DNA of 34,785 nucleotides, taken from NCBI GenBank assembly GCA_021295755.1, contig JAGWBT010000012.1:1-34785 (forward strand). Direction: 5' to 3'. Shown piece after piece: positions 7,931-16,545 of the stretch. The translations under genes and the position numbers were made by a program. The DNA is from Candidatus Poribacteria bacterium. Lineage in GTDB: Bacteria > Poribacteria > WGA-4E > PCPOR2b. The stretch's first letter is position 1. Each line of letters begins with the position of its first letter. The notes below the pieces were generated by a model, which was given only the letters and a program-made list of their open reading frames with translations, was not told the origin of the DNA and searched no databases.

Positions 7931-8000
7931 CAACCCCCTAAATCCCCCAACCCCCCCTTATCTAAGGGGGAAACCGTTATCAGGGGGACTTTGCAAACTT
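7931..8000. repeat. C-rich dispersed repeat with hairpin
   Basis: Runs of five to seven C, separated by short A/T-rich words, are followed by a perfect hairpin, CCCCCTTA (7953-7960) with TAAGGGGG (7963-7970), and a further GGGGGACTTTG. Similar CCCCCTAAATCCCCC-type elements are scattered in cyanobacterial and other environmental genomes (from memory). It lies between two minus-strand genes; the remaining bases of 7859-8066 show nothing else. Confidence 0.55.
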
Positions 8001-8066
8001 CACGAAGGTCGGAGTTATTGGTAAATGTCCACTTATTTCTCTTGTCGTCCACGCAGGTCAAGCGGA

Positions 8067-9044
8067 CTAGTCCAGAGCCTGGGTGATGAAGGAATATAGT
8101 TTCGGAATGGTGCGATCGAAATCTCCAGAGATATGGTAGCTCTCGCCGCCATCCTTCACAGTGCGGACAAGGATTGTCTTCTTGGGACGGTGGTAGTAAT
8201 GGGCATCTGTTGGACTGCCCTCCTCCCGGAAATCGGAGAATTCTATTAAATCAAAATTTGCTGTCGTAAAATGCCGGATCTCCTCCCCGTGTTGCGCGGC
8301 GACGTTGCGTGCCATCGACAGACTCTTGAGATAGACCTCCGGTCCCATCACCGCAGAACCTAAGTTCAGGAACACACCCCCTTCTAATTTTGAGACACTG
8401 TGAGCGAAGCGCAGGAAGTCCTCGCCGGTTGTGTAACCCATCGCAGCGTAATCGGCGGCGGGGTGTTGGTCAATGATATCGTAGCCGATCCCTTTATGCA
8501 CAGTCAGCGGAATCCCTAAACGATATGCCGCCGCGAACATGCTAATCTCTCGGTGTGGAAACTCGACGCCATCGTCTCCATTTTGAATGAGCCGACCGAT
8601 CGCCTCGCCGAAGCCGATTTTGTCGTGATAACCGCGGGCAATTGCATCGTTCATGTAACGTCCGGTCTCCTCCCAGTTACCAAACTTTCCATCCCAGATA
8701 TACCGCTCCACATCCTCCAGCGTCGCACCAATCAGTGCGAGTTCAAAATCGTGGATGGCACCGGCACCGTTTGTTGCTATATGTGTGAGGACGCCACGTT
8801 CCATCAGGTCGATGATATAGCGCGAATTGCCCCGCCGCATGACGTGCGCACCCATCATCCATATCACCTGTTTTCTCGTCTGATGGGCTTGAATGATCCG
8901 ATCTGCCACTATTCGCAAATCGTCATTTTCATACGGCGGTGTCTCAGCATCCAACGGATAGATGTCCGCGACTGTCATTTTATGTTCCCGTTTAGCCAAC
9001 GATAGAATTTGCAGTCGTCGTCGATCCAATTTTGCATAAAACAC
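8067..9044 (-). CDS. Deoxyhypusine synthase-like protein
   Basis: This 325-residue protein belongs to the deoxyhypusine synthase superfamily, a Rossmann-like NAD-binding group. Visible family features are MGAHVMRRGNSRYIIDLMERG, the ATNGAGAIHDFELAL segment and the SAVMGPEVYLKSLSMARN segment. Bacteria lack the eIF5A substrate of true deoxyhypusine synthase. Bacterial members are thought to act on polyamines (as homospermidine synthase) or have unknown roles, and the substrate here cannot be assigned. The frame begins at a GTG (9044) with GGGAG upstream. An ATG at 8978 is possible, but the REHKMTVADI segment before it fits the family N-terminus, so the longer form is preferred. It lies 22 bases downstream of the dehydrogenase gene on the same strand, so the two probably share a transcript. 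Confidence 0.75.
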   Translation of the reverse strand: MFYAKLDRRRLQILSLAKREHKMTVADIYPLDAETPPYENDDLRIVADRIIQAHQTRKQVIWMMGAHVMRRGNSRYIIDLMERGVLTHIATNGAGAIHDFELALIGATLEDVERYIWDGKFGNWEETGRYMNDAIARGYHDKIGFGEAIGRLIQNGDDGVEFPHREISMFAAAYRLGIPLTVHKGIGYDIIDQHPAADYAAMGYTTGEDFLRFAHSVSKLEGGVFLNLGSAVMGPEVYLKSLSMARNVAAQHGEEIRHFTTANFDLIEFSDFREEGSPTDAHYYHRPKKTILVRTVKDGGESYHISGDFDRTIPKLYSFITQALD

Positions 9045-9066
9045 AAGTCATAAATCTCCCTGATTT

Positions 9067-10023
9067 TTAACCAAACACAGAATAGGGCAGCGGCTCTCCC
9101 TTTAACCCAGCCAGCAGGTTCTCAGCCGCCATCGTTGCCATCCGCGTGCGGGTCTGTAACGTTGAACTACCAAGATGCGGGAAGATGAGAGCGTTGTCGA
9201 GTGTCAACAATGGATCGTCTGTTGGGATGGGTTCTGGATCTGTTACATCAAGTGCAGCGCGTGCGATTTCCCCAGTCTTTAACGCCTCGTACAGTGCCGC
9301 TGAATCCACCACCGGTCCCCGTGCAATATTCACAAGGATCGCTGTAGGCTTCATCTTTTGGAACTCCGCCTTACCAATTAGATGATGAGTCTCCGGCGTC
9401 ATCGGGACATGCAAGGTTATAAAATCAGATTCTTCGAGTACGCGATCAAAACTGGCATATTCAATTCCCAACTCCGCTTCCCAGTCCTCGCGGCGAGTCC
9501 GTTTGTAATACAGAACCCGCATATCGAATCCCAATGCCCTTTTGGCAACCTCATAACCGATTCTGCCCATGCCGATGATGCCGAGCGTTGCGTGATGTAC
9601 GTCGTATCCGTGAAAGATATTCGGATCGTAGCATGTCCAACGCTTTTCCTGAACGTAGACACCGGCGGGGACGAGGTGTCGTGCCGCTGCAAGGAGTTGC
9701 GCGAAAGTCGTATCGGCGGTGGTTTCGCTCAACACGCCGGGCGTATTGCCAACCGCAACGCCTTGTGCCCTCGCTGCCTCCGCGTCAATGTGATTATATC
9801 CAACACCGACGTTGGAAATTACCTTAAGATTTGGCGCGCTAGCGATCATCTCTGCTGTTACTGGTTCGTGACTATAGGTGACTAGCCCATCAAGCCCCGG
9901 CAACCGCTCTGCAGTCGGGGGTAGAATCTCGCTCGTAGGCCATATATCAACTTCACATTCTGCCTCGATCATTGCCAAGGCTTTTTCTGGGATTGGACGG
10001 GTAATAAAAATTTTTGGCTTCAA
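9067..10023 (-). CDS. D-2-hydroxyacid dehydrogenase (glyoxylate/hydroxypyruvate reductase type)
   Basis: NAD(P)H-dependent reductase of 2-oxo acids to D-2-hydroxy acids, of the GyaR/GhrB type. The N-terminus KIFITRPIPEKAL is typical of glyoxylate reductase. The NAD motif is LGIIGMGRIGYEVA, the catalytic Arg is in NIARGPVVD, the Glu in DVTDPEPIP and the His in FPHLGSS. The frame is open further upstream, but those 52 codons look non-coding. A perfect AGGAGG lies eight bases before a TTG (10021-10023), which gives a 318-residue protein of exactly the family length, so TTG is taken as the start. The gene precedes the deoxyhypusine synthase-like gene. Substrate preference between glyoxylate, hydroxypyruvate and others is not decided. 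Confidence 0.9.
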   Translation of the reverse strand: MKPKIFITRPIPEKALAMIEAECEVDIWPTSEILPPTAERLPGLDGLVTYSHEPVTAEMIASAPNLKVISNVGVGYNHIDAEAARAQGVAVGNTPGVLSETTADTTFAQLLAAARHLVPAGVYVQEKRWTCYDPNIFHGYDVHHATLGIIGMGRIGYEVAKRALGFDMRVLYYKRTRREDWEAELGIEYASFDRVLEESDFITLHVPMTPETHHLIGKAEFQKMKPTAILVNIARGPVVDSAALYEALKTGEIARAALDVTDPEPIPTDDPLLTLDNALIFPHLGSSTLQTRTRMATMAAENLLAGLKGEPLPYSVFG

Positions 10024-10167
10024 TGACGATACCTCCTGCGTGATGAGTGATACGAAGCAACTACCTGATTTCAGTTGTGTAATTTGATTGCTGCCAGAGT
10101 CCTGCAACCTGACAATCCCCGTGCGTGAACAACACCTCCTGTCGGGTGACCTCTTCCCTGTAAAAGG

Positions 10168-10195
10168 TTGACAACGCAACGGAAACAGCTATAAT
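10168..10195 (+). promoter_or_regulatory. Consensus sigma-70 promoter for the 10286 membrane protein
   Basis: TTGACA (10168-10173) and TATAAT (10190-10195) both match the consensus exactly, with a 16-base spacer. Transcription should begin near 10202, giving a leader of about 84 bases. It points away from the minus-strand dehydrogenase. Confidence 0.8.
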
Positions 10196-10285
10196 ATAGA
10201 TCTGCGAACTCGACGCAGTCTTCGCTCGCGGATCATATCAGATATTATAATCCACAAGGAACGTATTCTCAAGAGGTTTCTGTCT

Positions 10286-12304
10286 TTGCTAGCCCTCCCT
10301 ATGAGAAATGGTATAAGCCCGAAAGAAATCGCATTGAACCCCCAAGCCCAATATTCGGCACCCCAACTCCAACAACCACAGATCCGTTGGAGCACAATCT
10401 GGCTAGGTCTAGGCCTCATTGTTGTCAACAACTACTGGTTATTTGCGATGTTGCGTTGGGAGCAAGGTCTCCCAACGACCATGTCGCTCTTCTTCAATGT
10501 GATTTTCATTTTCGTGTTTGTGGTGGTTGCGAACTTTTGGCTCGCCCGCTTTTCGCCAAACTTGGCATTGACACAGGGCGAATTGTTGACACTCTACGCG
10601 ATGCTCTCCGTCGCCTCCGCAATCGGCGGGCACGACCTGTTCCAAGTCGTTGTCACCAATATAGCGGTCGTCGGCTGGATGTCAAATGAGGAAAACGAAT
10701 GGGCGACACTGTTTCACCACTACATCCCCGATTGGCTGGCACTGACCGAGAAAAAAAGTATCACACCCTATTTCGTTGGGGAATCCAGTCTTTATCTCGC
10801 TGAAAATCTTCGGTTATGGTGGCAGCCCGTTTTTGCATGGTCCGGATTTATCATCGTCCTCCTTTTCACCGCTTTCTGCATCAACGCCATCCTGCGGAAA
10901 CAGTGGATTGAGGCAGAACGGCTCAGCTATCCAATCATCGAACTGCCGCAGCAAATGACCACGATAGATTTCTTTCGGAATCGATTAATGTGGGCAGGAT
11001 TTGTTCTCGCCGGCGGCATGGATCTCATCAACGGGCTGCATTTCCTGTTCCCCATTATCCCCGGACTCGGTGGCGAATTCTTTGACCTACGCCCCTTTTT
11101 TACTACGAAACCGTGGAACGCTATCGGCTGGACGCCGGTCGTTATTTTTCCCTTCGCCATTGGGATGGGATATTTTATCCCCCTCGATCTCTCCTTCACC
11201 TTCTGGTTCTTCTACGTTTTCTGGAAGTTTGAAATGATAATGGGGAGTGTTTTCGGCCTTCAGCATATCCCCGGTTTTCCCTTCATCTTTGATCAATCAT
11301 TCGGAGTCTGTGTTGGCGTGCTGATTATCACGCTATGGGGAGCAAGGCGGCATTTGCGAACCGTGCTCGTAAGTGCATGGCGGGGGTCCTCATCTCAAAG
11401 GCTTTCTAGCTCCCAAGGTGAGGGGCCGGAACAAGGGGATTCATCAGGGAGCGGAATCGAAGCTAACGAACCAATCTCTTATCGCACCGCTGTGCTCGGA
11501 CTGATCATCGGCTTCATGTTGTTGGTCGGTTTTTGGGCAGCAGCAGGACTACCCCTTTGGGTTGCATTTCTCGTGCTTGTCATCCATTTCACAACGGTAA
11601 CCGTTATTACCCGTATCCGTGCGGAGTTAGGGCCACCTATCCACGATTTACGTGCGATGGGACCCGATGTTCTACTGCCAAAGATGTTCGGTATGCGACG
11701 GCTAGGGGCAAGAAGCCTCACCCTCTTCTCGCTTGTGTATTGCTTCAATCGCGCCTATCGGGGCAACGCCATGCCACACCAGCTAGAGGCATTGAAACTC
11801 GCAGAGCGCACAGGGGTGTCGTCACGTCGTGTCGGATACGCCATACTGCTTGCAGTTGTTCTCAGTCCATTAACTTCGTTCTGGTTTTCGTTGCACATCG
11901 GCTACAAGTCCGGCGCGTGGGAGGTGTGGTATGGATCTATCTTCCGACGCACACAAAGCTGGCTTACCAACCCGGCACCTGTCGACGTTCTGTCAATCTT
12001 GGCGATGTGCTTCGGGGTAGTCTTCACCTTCCTGCTTACCGCTGTGCGCACACGCTTTGTTTGGTGGCCTCTATACCCGGTTGGATATGGCATCTCCGGC
12101 ACATGGGCCGTCAATTTTTTCTGGTTTTCGGTGTTTATCAGTTGGATCATTAAGTGGTGCATCCTACGCTTTGGCGGCTTGAAGACGTTTCGTAGCTTAG
12201 CACCGTTCTTTCTTGGATTGATACTGGGCGAATTTCTCGTCGGCGGCGTGTGGGCACTGATTGGCGTAGTGTTGGAAAAGCCGATGTATCGATTCATCTG
12301 GTAA
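10286..12304 (+). CDS. Large polytopic membrane protein (DUF6785/DUF6784-like)
   Basis: The 672-residue protein has at least 12 hydrophobic helices spread over its length. It resembles the uncharacterised DUF6785/DUF6784 membrane proteins that I recall as common in Poribacteria and Planctomycetes; this is a recollection, not a search. Characteristic segments include GELLTLYAMLSVASAIGGHDLFQ (shown here only as a position, about residues 94-116), RLSYPIIELPQQM (about 212-224), and RIRAELGPPIHDLRAMGP (about 446-463). A hydrophilic Ser/Gly-rich loop at about 365-390 separates two halves. The topology is that of a transporter, and an oligopeptide transporter-like role is possible but unproven. AAGAGG lies nine bases before the TTG start; an ATG five codons later lacks a proper site. 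A consensus promoter stands upstream. Confidence 0.75.
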   Translation: MLALPMRNGISPKEIALNPQAQYSAPQLQQPQIRWSTIWLGLGLIVVNNYWLFAMLRWEQGLPTTMSLFFNVIFIFVFVVVANFWLARFSPNLALTQGELLTLYAMLSVASAIGGHDLFQVVVTNIAVVGWMSNEENEWATLFHHYIPDWLALTEKKSITPYFVGESSLYLAENLRLWWQPVFAWSGFIIVLLFTAFCINAILRKQWIEAERLSYPIIELPQQMTTIDFFRNRLMWAGFVLAGGMDLINGLHFLFPIIPGLGGEFFDLRPFFTTKPWNAIGWTPVVIFPFAIGMGYFIPLDLSFTFWFFYVFWKFEMIMGSVFGLQHIPGFPFIFDQSFGVCVGVLIITLWGARRHLRTVLVSAWRGSSSQRLSSSQGEGPEQGDSSGSGIEANEPISYRTAVLGLIIGFMLLVGFWAAAGLPLWVAFLVLVIHFTTVTVITRIRAELGPPIHDLRAMGPDVLLPKMFGMRRLGARSLTLFSLVYCFNRAYRGNAMPHQLEALKLAERTGVSSRRVGYAILLAVVLSPLTSFWFSLHIGYKSGAWEVWYGSIFRRTQSWLTNPAPVDVLSILAMCFGVVFTFLLTAVRTRFVWWPLYPVGYGISGTWAVNFFWFSVFISWIIKWCILRFGGLKTFRSLAPFFLGLILGEFLVGGVWALIGVVLEKPMYRFIW

Positions 12305-12387
12305 ATGGGGGTTCCACGTCTACTTCCGTTGGTTTTGGAAGTCCATATCAGGCGAGGCCGAAACTTCTATCGTCCATGACAAAACGA

Positions 12388-12416
12388 TTGCAATTCCAAA
12401 AAGCATACAGTATAAT
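12388..12416 (+). promoter_or_regulatory. Sigma-70 promoter of the tat operon
   Basis: TTGCAA (12388-12393), a 17-base spacer, and a perfect TATAAT (12411-12416). Transcription would start near 12423, about 80 bases before the tatA ATG. Confidence 0.75.
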
Positions 12417-12503
12417 ATCACTGTTTTTAGTTGGAGAAGCTTAAAATAGCACAATATCACAGTCTTTCAGCGTCATAACGTTCATTCTTTTGGAGGGATC
12501 ACT

Positions 12504-12710
12504 ATGCCAATTGGTCCATGGGAACTGATTGTTATCCTTATCATTGCACTTCTGGTTTTCGGTCCGAAGCGCTTACCGGATATGGGTCGCTCACTTGGAA
12601 AGGCGATTCGAGAGTTTAGAAACGCCGGCAAAGAGATTCAAAACGACATTGCCGAATCAATTGATGAAAACGAGCGCGATTCGACGAAATCCGCGAATAA
12701 GACGGTTTAG
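12504..12710 (+). CDS. tatA: Twin-arginine translocase subunit TatA/E
   Basis: Small pore-forming subunit of the Tat pathway, which exports folded proteins carrying a twin-arginine signal. The 68-residue sequence shows a short N-terminal membrane helix (about residues 6-19), the conserved FGPKRLPDMGRSLGKAIREFR hinge and amphipathic helix (about 19-39; the key residues are the Phe-Gly pair, Pro and Lys-Arg), and a charged tail. A GGAGGGATC site precedes the ATG. It is followed after eight bases by tatC. TatB-like function cannot be excluded, but no second TatA-type gene is nearby, so a two-component TatAC system is plausible. Confidence 0.95.
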   Translation: MPIGPWELIVILIIALLVFGPKRLPDMGRSLGKAIREFRNAGKEIQNDIAESIDENERDSTKSANKTV

Positions 12711-12718
12711 TTATTAGC

Positions 12719-13546
12719 ATGGCTCCTAATGCATCAATGTCCTTTTTGGATCATCTTGAAGAACTCCGCCGACGAATTATCATCTCCCTGATTGCGATCG
12801 TGATATGCACATTTATAAGCCTGTGGTTCAAGGACTCGGCTGTGCAAATCATAAAACGACCCGCTGACATACCACTCAACGCGCAATTGGCGAATTGGAT
12901 AAATCGAAGTGTCGGTTCAGACGGCTCTTTCATGGCGTTCCTGTCGATTGTCCTGAAAGCAAAAGCAGTAAGCACGGTTCAGCTTAATAAAATTGGAGCC
13001 GGTGAAGCCATCATGGCTTTTCTCAAGATTGCCGTTACCTTTGGGGTATTGCTTGCATCGCCCGTTGTGCTCTATCAGGCTTGGGCATTTATTTTCCCTG
13101 CCTTAACACAACAGGAGAGGAAGTTCGCGCTTCCACTATTTCTAATTATCGTTTTCTTCTTCCTTGTTGGGGTAGTTTTTGCCTACTTGATCGTCTTACC
13201 CGTCGTCGTCCAATTTGCTGCCGGTCTCTTCGCTAATGTGGGCGTTGGAAACCTATGGAGTATTGATAAGTATGTGGGGTTTGCAACCGGTATGCTTCTA
13301 GCCTTCGGTGTCGCGTTTGAACTCCCAATTGTTATGGCGTTTCTATCACGAATCGGCGTCATTAATGCTCAAGGTTTCCGAGAGCGGCAGCGATATGCTG
13401 TTATGTTTATCTTCGTTGCAGCAGCACTGTTGACACCGGCGGATCTACTGTCTATGTTATTAATGGCAATTCCACTAATCTTGTTATATCAGTTGGGGAT
13501 CTTCCTCGCCTTTCTTGCAGAACAGGAGCCTGAAAGTAATGCCTAA
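12719..13546 (+). CDS. tatC: Sec-independent protein translocase TatC
   Basis: Six-helix membrane receptor that recognises twin-arginine signal peptides. The family N-terminus MSFLDHLEELRRRI is at residues 7-20. Conserved segments ASPVVLYQAWAFIFPALTQQE, with the Pro and Phe residues of TatC, and FELPIVMAFLSRIGV are present. Six hydrophobic helices can be counted. The first periplasmic loop (about residues 38-95) seems rather long compared with common TatC proteins. The ATG at 12719 has a poor Shine-Dalgarno site, so translation may depend on tatA; an internal ATG at residue 7 is an alternative start. The 3' end overlaps the start of the zinc-ribbon gene by eight bases. Confidence 0.95.
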   Translation: MAPNASMSFLDHLEELRRRIIISLIAIVICTFISLWFKDSAVQIIKRPADIPLNAQLANWINRSVGSDGSFMAFLSIVLKAKAVSTVQLNKIGAGEAIMAFLKIAVTFGVLLASPVVLYQAWAFIFPALTQQERKFALPLFLIIVFFFLVGVVFAYLIVLPVVVQFAAGLFANVGVGNLWSIDKYVGFATGMLLAFGVAFELPIVMAFLSRIGVINAQGFRERQRYAVMFIFVAAALLTPADLLSMLLMAIPLILLYQLGIFLAFLAEQEPESNA

Positions 13547-14312
13547 TCTCGACTTACAGGAACAGTTACGATTGTTGCACGAGTTTCAACAGATTGACGC
13601 CGAAATCTTGACGTTGGACAATAAACTCAAATCAGTCCCACTCAAGATTAAGAAGGCGGATGCACAGCTTCAGCTCCATCAACAAAAGTTACAAGAAAAA
13701 CAGGAACAGCTGGCTGACGCAGAAAAATTGCAGCGGTCCAAGACAGCAGAACTTGAAATGGAGGGCGAGCAGCGTAGTAAATATCAAGCACAGTTGCGGG
13801 AGGTGAAAAGTAACAAAGAATACCAAGCACTAGATAAAGAGATCAGCTTTATCGAAGTAAAGGAAGCGGAAATAGAAGATGAGATTTTATCGGCGATGTT
13901 GCGAATAGATCAGCTCAACGAGGAACTCGCCCAACAACAGAAGGAATTTGCTGCCGAGCAGAAAAAACATAACGCGCAGAAAGCCGCATACGAGCAGGAA
14001 GCAAAAGACCTCAAAAGAGCAATCGTAAAATGGCAAGGCAAGCAACAAGACTTTGTCCACCAAATTGATTCAGGGTTAATAGACCAGTATCAAGCCCGGT
14101 TCAAACGTTATCGCAAGGGGCTCGTGTCACTGGTTGTTGACAATGCGTGCGGCAATTGTCATCTCACAATTCCACCGCAAACGCTACAGGAGGCTCGTAA
14201 ATATGAGCAACTTATCCGTTGTGGAAGTTGCAGACTCATTCTCTACATTCCATCTCTCTCTCCTGACGATGTTCCTGCCGAAGAACCGGCTTCTGGTTCG
14301 GACCGGTCCTAA
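13539..14312 (+). CDS. Coiled-coil protein with C4 zinc ribbon (DUF164/zf-RING_7 type)
   Basis: The 257-residue protein has a long charged coiled coil (about residues 8-180, rich in Gln, Glu, Lys and Leu). It ends in a C4 zinc ribbon with Cys pairs in CGNC and CGSC (about residues 204-235). Proteins of this kind are widespread and have been linked to nucleic-acid or envelope roles without a settled function. The frame is open from 13515, but an AGGAG site (13524-13528) ten bases before the ATG at 13539 fixes this start inside the end of tatC. The gene is therefore the third member of the tat transcript. The link to export is by position only. Confidence 0.85.
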   Translation: MPNLDLQEQLRLLHEFQQIDAEILTLDNKLKSVPLKIKKADAQLQLHQQKLQEKQEQLADAEKLQRSKTAELEMEGEQRSKYQAQLREVKSNKEYQALDKEISFIEVKEAEIEDEILSAMLRIDQLNEELAQQQKEFAAEQKKHNAQKAAYEQEAKDLKRAIVKWQGKQQDFVHQIDSGLIDQYQARFKRYRKGLVSLVVDNACGNCHLTIPPQTLQEARKYEQLIRCGSCRLILYIPSLSPDDVPAEEPASGSDRS

Positions 14313-14439
14313 ATTTCCGTCGCTGCATGCACCAAGAATTCTTTTTCCCGCCGATGTATAGCACGATAATTCAGTCCAAATTTAACCTAATATTTAATAT
14401 TGCGCGATTCAAATTTCCTGATGTACTTCCTCTATAAAC

Positions 14440-15390
14440 TATCTGAATTTATCTCTTTCAACTTTAGGGGTAAACCCCAATCGCTTACGCTTGGGATACA
14501 CCCACGCTTTAGCGTTGTTTTCTGCATTATATAATTATCGTGTCCTATGTGGGAGGCTTCACCCCGTCGCACGGCGGGACTCCCACACTTCTTGAAGCGG
14601 AGAATCGGTACAGAGGACATTTCGATGAAAACCTATAAGTTCAAGTTGTATTCCAACCACGGCAATCGGGCGTTGCACACGACGATAGAAGGACACGCTT
14701 CTGTCTGGAATCACTGCGTAGCACTTCAAGTCACTACTATGCGATTTTCGGTCTGAAGACCTATCTTACAGGGTCAGACGGCAACGATATAGAATCGCCA
14801 CAGTCTTTCACACGCAGTCTCAACGCTATCAAACATGCGAACCGTAACCATTCACGGAAACGAAAAGGTTCAAAGAATCGTCAATGAGCAAGGCTTAATC
14901 TTTGTCGTAAGCACCGAAAGATTGAACACCAACGCCAGGATTTCCATTGGAAGTTGGCACACTAACTCACCGACGCATACGATGAGATACGCCTTGAGGA
15001 TTTGAATCTACAAGGCATGAAGTCGCTTTGGGGTTGCAAGGTGAGTGATCTCGGCTTTGCCGATTTCGGCACGAAGTTGGTGTATGTCGCATCCAGAAAA
15101 GGCGTCACAATCACTTTCATTGATAGATGGTATCCTTCGAGTAAAACCTGTTCAGTTTGCGGTGCGGTGAATGAAACGTTGAGTCTCCGTGATAGAACGT
15201 GGCAGTGTCCAGACTGCCACACGCAGTTAGATAGAGATCGTAATGCCGCTATCAATATATTCAGGGTTGGGGCATCAACCCTTGAAGGAGAAGTTGTAAG
15301 ACCGCCTTCGGATGGCTAACTTTGTCGATAGCACAATTCCACTCCTTGAGGAACGGGAATCCCAATCCTCTAGGTTTGGGAGTATGTCAA
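14440..15390 (+). mobile_element. Decayed IS200/IS605-superfamily (IS1341-like) tnpB element
   Basis: A broken tnpB (14625-15319) is flanked by hairpin-rich ends. On the left are GGGG-TAAA-CCCC (14467-14478), CGCT-TT-AGCG, and a larger stem, GTGGGAG (14549-14555) with CTCCCAC (14580-14586). On the right, CCCAATCC-TCTA-GGTTTGGG (15361-15380) is followed by GAGTATGTCAA, a typical right end for tnpB-only elements, so the right border is put at 15390. No tnpA transposase is present. The left border is approximate. The 14313-14439 stretch before it holds nothing I can identify. Confidence 0.65.
14625..15319 (+). pseudogene. tnpB: Degenerate tnpB (RNA-guided nuclease of IS605 type)
   Basis: The start MKTYKFKLY is a normal TnpB N-terminus. 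After VWNHCVALQ the reading shifts: the next frame continues with SHYYAIFGLKTYL, so a frameshift lies near 14728. A third stretch gives RKGSKNRQ-stop-ARLNLCRKHRKIEHQRQDFHWKLAH-stop-LTDAYD, with in-frame stops (the TGA in GTCAATGAGC and the TAA in CACTAACTC). The 3' third is intact: the RuvC Glu in RLEDLNLQGM, the four-cysteine zinc finger (CSVC and CPDC) and the final Asp in DRDRNAAINI. The central region with the first RuvC Asp is missing. The length is far below the roughly 400 residues of intact TnpB, so it should not cut DNA. Confidence 0.85.
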
Positions 15391-15502
15391 AGCCACAAGT
15401 ACTATTTTTTTCGTTTACACACGTTCTCATGAAACCAATCCAAGAAACCCTGCGTTAGGCGCAGCATAGCGATTTATTCAAAATATAGCTTGGAGAAGAC
15501 AA

Positions 15503-16336
15503 ATGAACGTAACACAGAAATCGCTCATCCTTGTGGTGATGCTATTCTTGTCTGTATCTACCACAGGGCTATTAGCAAGTGCATCTAAATCCGCCGAACC
15601 TACAACTAAAACCAAACCTCCATTTCGTTTAAGCACCATTGTACTCGATGCTGGACACGGAGGTAGAGACCCTGGCAATGTCGGTCCGGGACGCGAAGAT
15701 GAAAAGGATATTAACTTGACAATTACCCGCAAAGTGGCAGCACTAATTCGGGAAAAAACGACATATAACGTTTACCTCACCCGGTCAGGAGACCATTGGA
15801 TTTCATTAACAGACCGTGCCCGTTTTGCCAATCAATTCCCAGCTAGTGAGACTCTGTTTATCAGCATTCACTGTAACTCACATCCCAATTCTCGTGTTCA
15901 CGGATTGGAGAGTTATATCTTTAACTTACAAGCGACTGATAAATTCGCAGCAGAATTAGCCAAATGGGAAAACGACGAAGAGGGCATCAACCCCATCGAT
16001 TTTATTATTAGTAATCTAAATAAGAGAGGCGTTGAAAAATATAGTTGGGAAGCCGCCCGTATTGTGCAATCCGCACTTGCTTCCCATCTCGGAGCGCGAA
16101 ATCGGAATCGAAGTGCGCCGGACAAAATGGTCAGACGCGCACCTTTCCGAGTCCTTGTCGATACCAAGATGCCAGCCCTTTTGGTCGAACTGGGATACTT
16201 ATCCAACAAAGCAGAGTACAAAAAACTCAATTCTCCTAGCTACCAAGATAAGGTGGCAAAAGCACTGTTGAGGTCAATTCAGCAGTTTGATCAAGCGACA
16301 CAGGATGTAAACCGTATTGAGGCACAGTTGCCTTAA
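15503..16336 (+). CDS. N-acetylmuramoyl-L-alanine amidase (Amidase_3)
   Basis: Exported zinc amidase that cleaves the bond between N-acetylmuramic acid and L-alanine in peptidoglycan, usually during cell separation. An N-terminal signal peptide (hydrophobic residues about 7-24, then LASASKSA) is followed by one catalytic domain. The zinc ligands and catalytic Glu are in VLDAGHGGRDPGN (His), EDEKDINL (Glu), FISIHCNSH (His) and LLVELGYLSN (Glu). There is no visible LysM, AMIN or SPOR targeting domain. The insert (about residues 145-190) between the third and fourth motifs carries the usual regulatory-helix position of AmiC-type enzymes. GGAGAAG precedes the ATG. Confidence 0.92.
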   Translation: MNVTQKSLILVVMLFLSVSTTGLLASASKSAEPTTKTKPPFRLSTIVLDAGHGGRDPGNVGPGREDEKDINLTITRKVAALIREKTTYNVYLTRSGDHWISLTDRARFANQFPASETLFISIHCNSHPNSRVHGLESYIFNLQATDKFAAELAKWENDEEGINPIDFIISNLNKRGVEKYSWEAARIVQSALASHLGARNRNRSAPDKMVRRAPFRVLVDTKMPALLVELGYLSNKAEYKKLNSPSYQDKVAKALLRSIQQFDQATQDVNRIEAQLP

Positions 16337-16498
16337 CACAGATCTGGTCTGTACAGGCACACAAACTTCGCACTTTTTTCAATGTTGACGGATTGAGAAT
16401 TGGAGTTGAAGGGAAGCCACGATATGTTGGGTGACGTAGGGACCGGTGGGCGGCAGGTCTTGTGGAGACAAATCCGGCAGGCGAGTTGAAGTGCTAGC

Positions 16499-16530
16499 AG
16501 AAAAACGGCGGCTGGAACATTATCTCAGCC
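16499..16530 (-). terminator. Possible terminator after purM
   Basis: Read on the minus strand, GGCTG and CAGCC form a five-base stem with an 11-base loop, followed by GCCGTTTTT. It lies just beyond the purM stop codon. The stem is short, so this is weak. Confidence 0.4.
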
Positions 16531-16545
16531 TTTAATCGAGTTTTT

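Noticed and set aside
9382-9885. 167-codon open frame on the plus strand over the dehydrogenase gene
   Set aside because: Antisense shadow of the dehydrogenase; no motif or ribosome site.
10024-10179. N-terminal extension of the hydroxyacid dehydrogenase
   Set aside because: The sequence looks non-coding, and AGGAGG before the TTG at 10023 defines the start.
11533-12153. 206-codon open frame inside the 10286-12304 gene
   Set aside because: A shifted frame of the membrane protein gene; rich in Arg and Cys without a domain.
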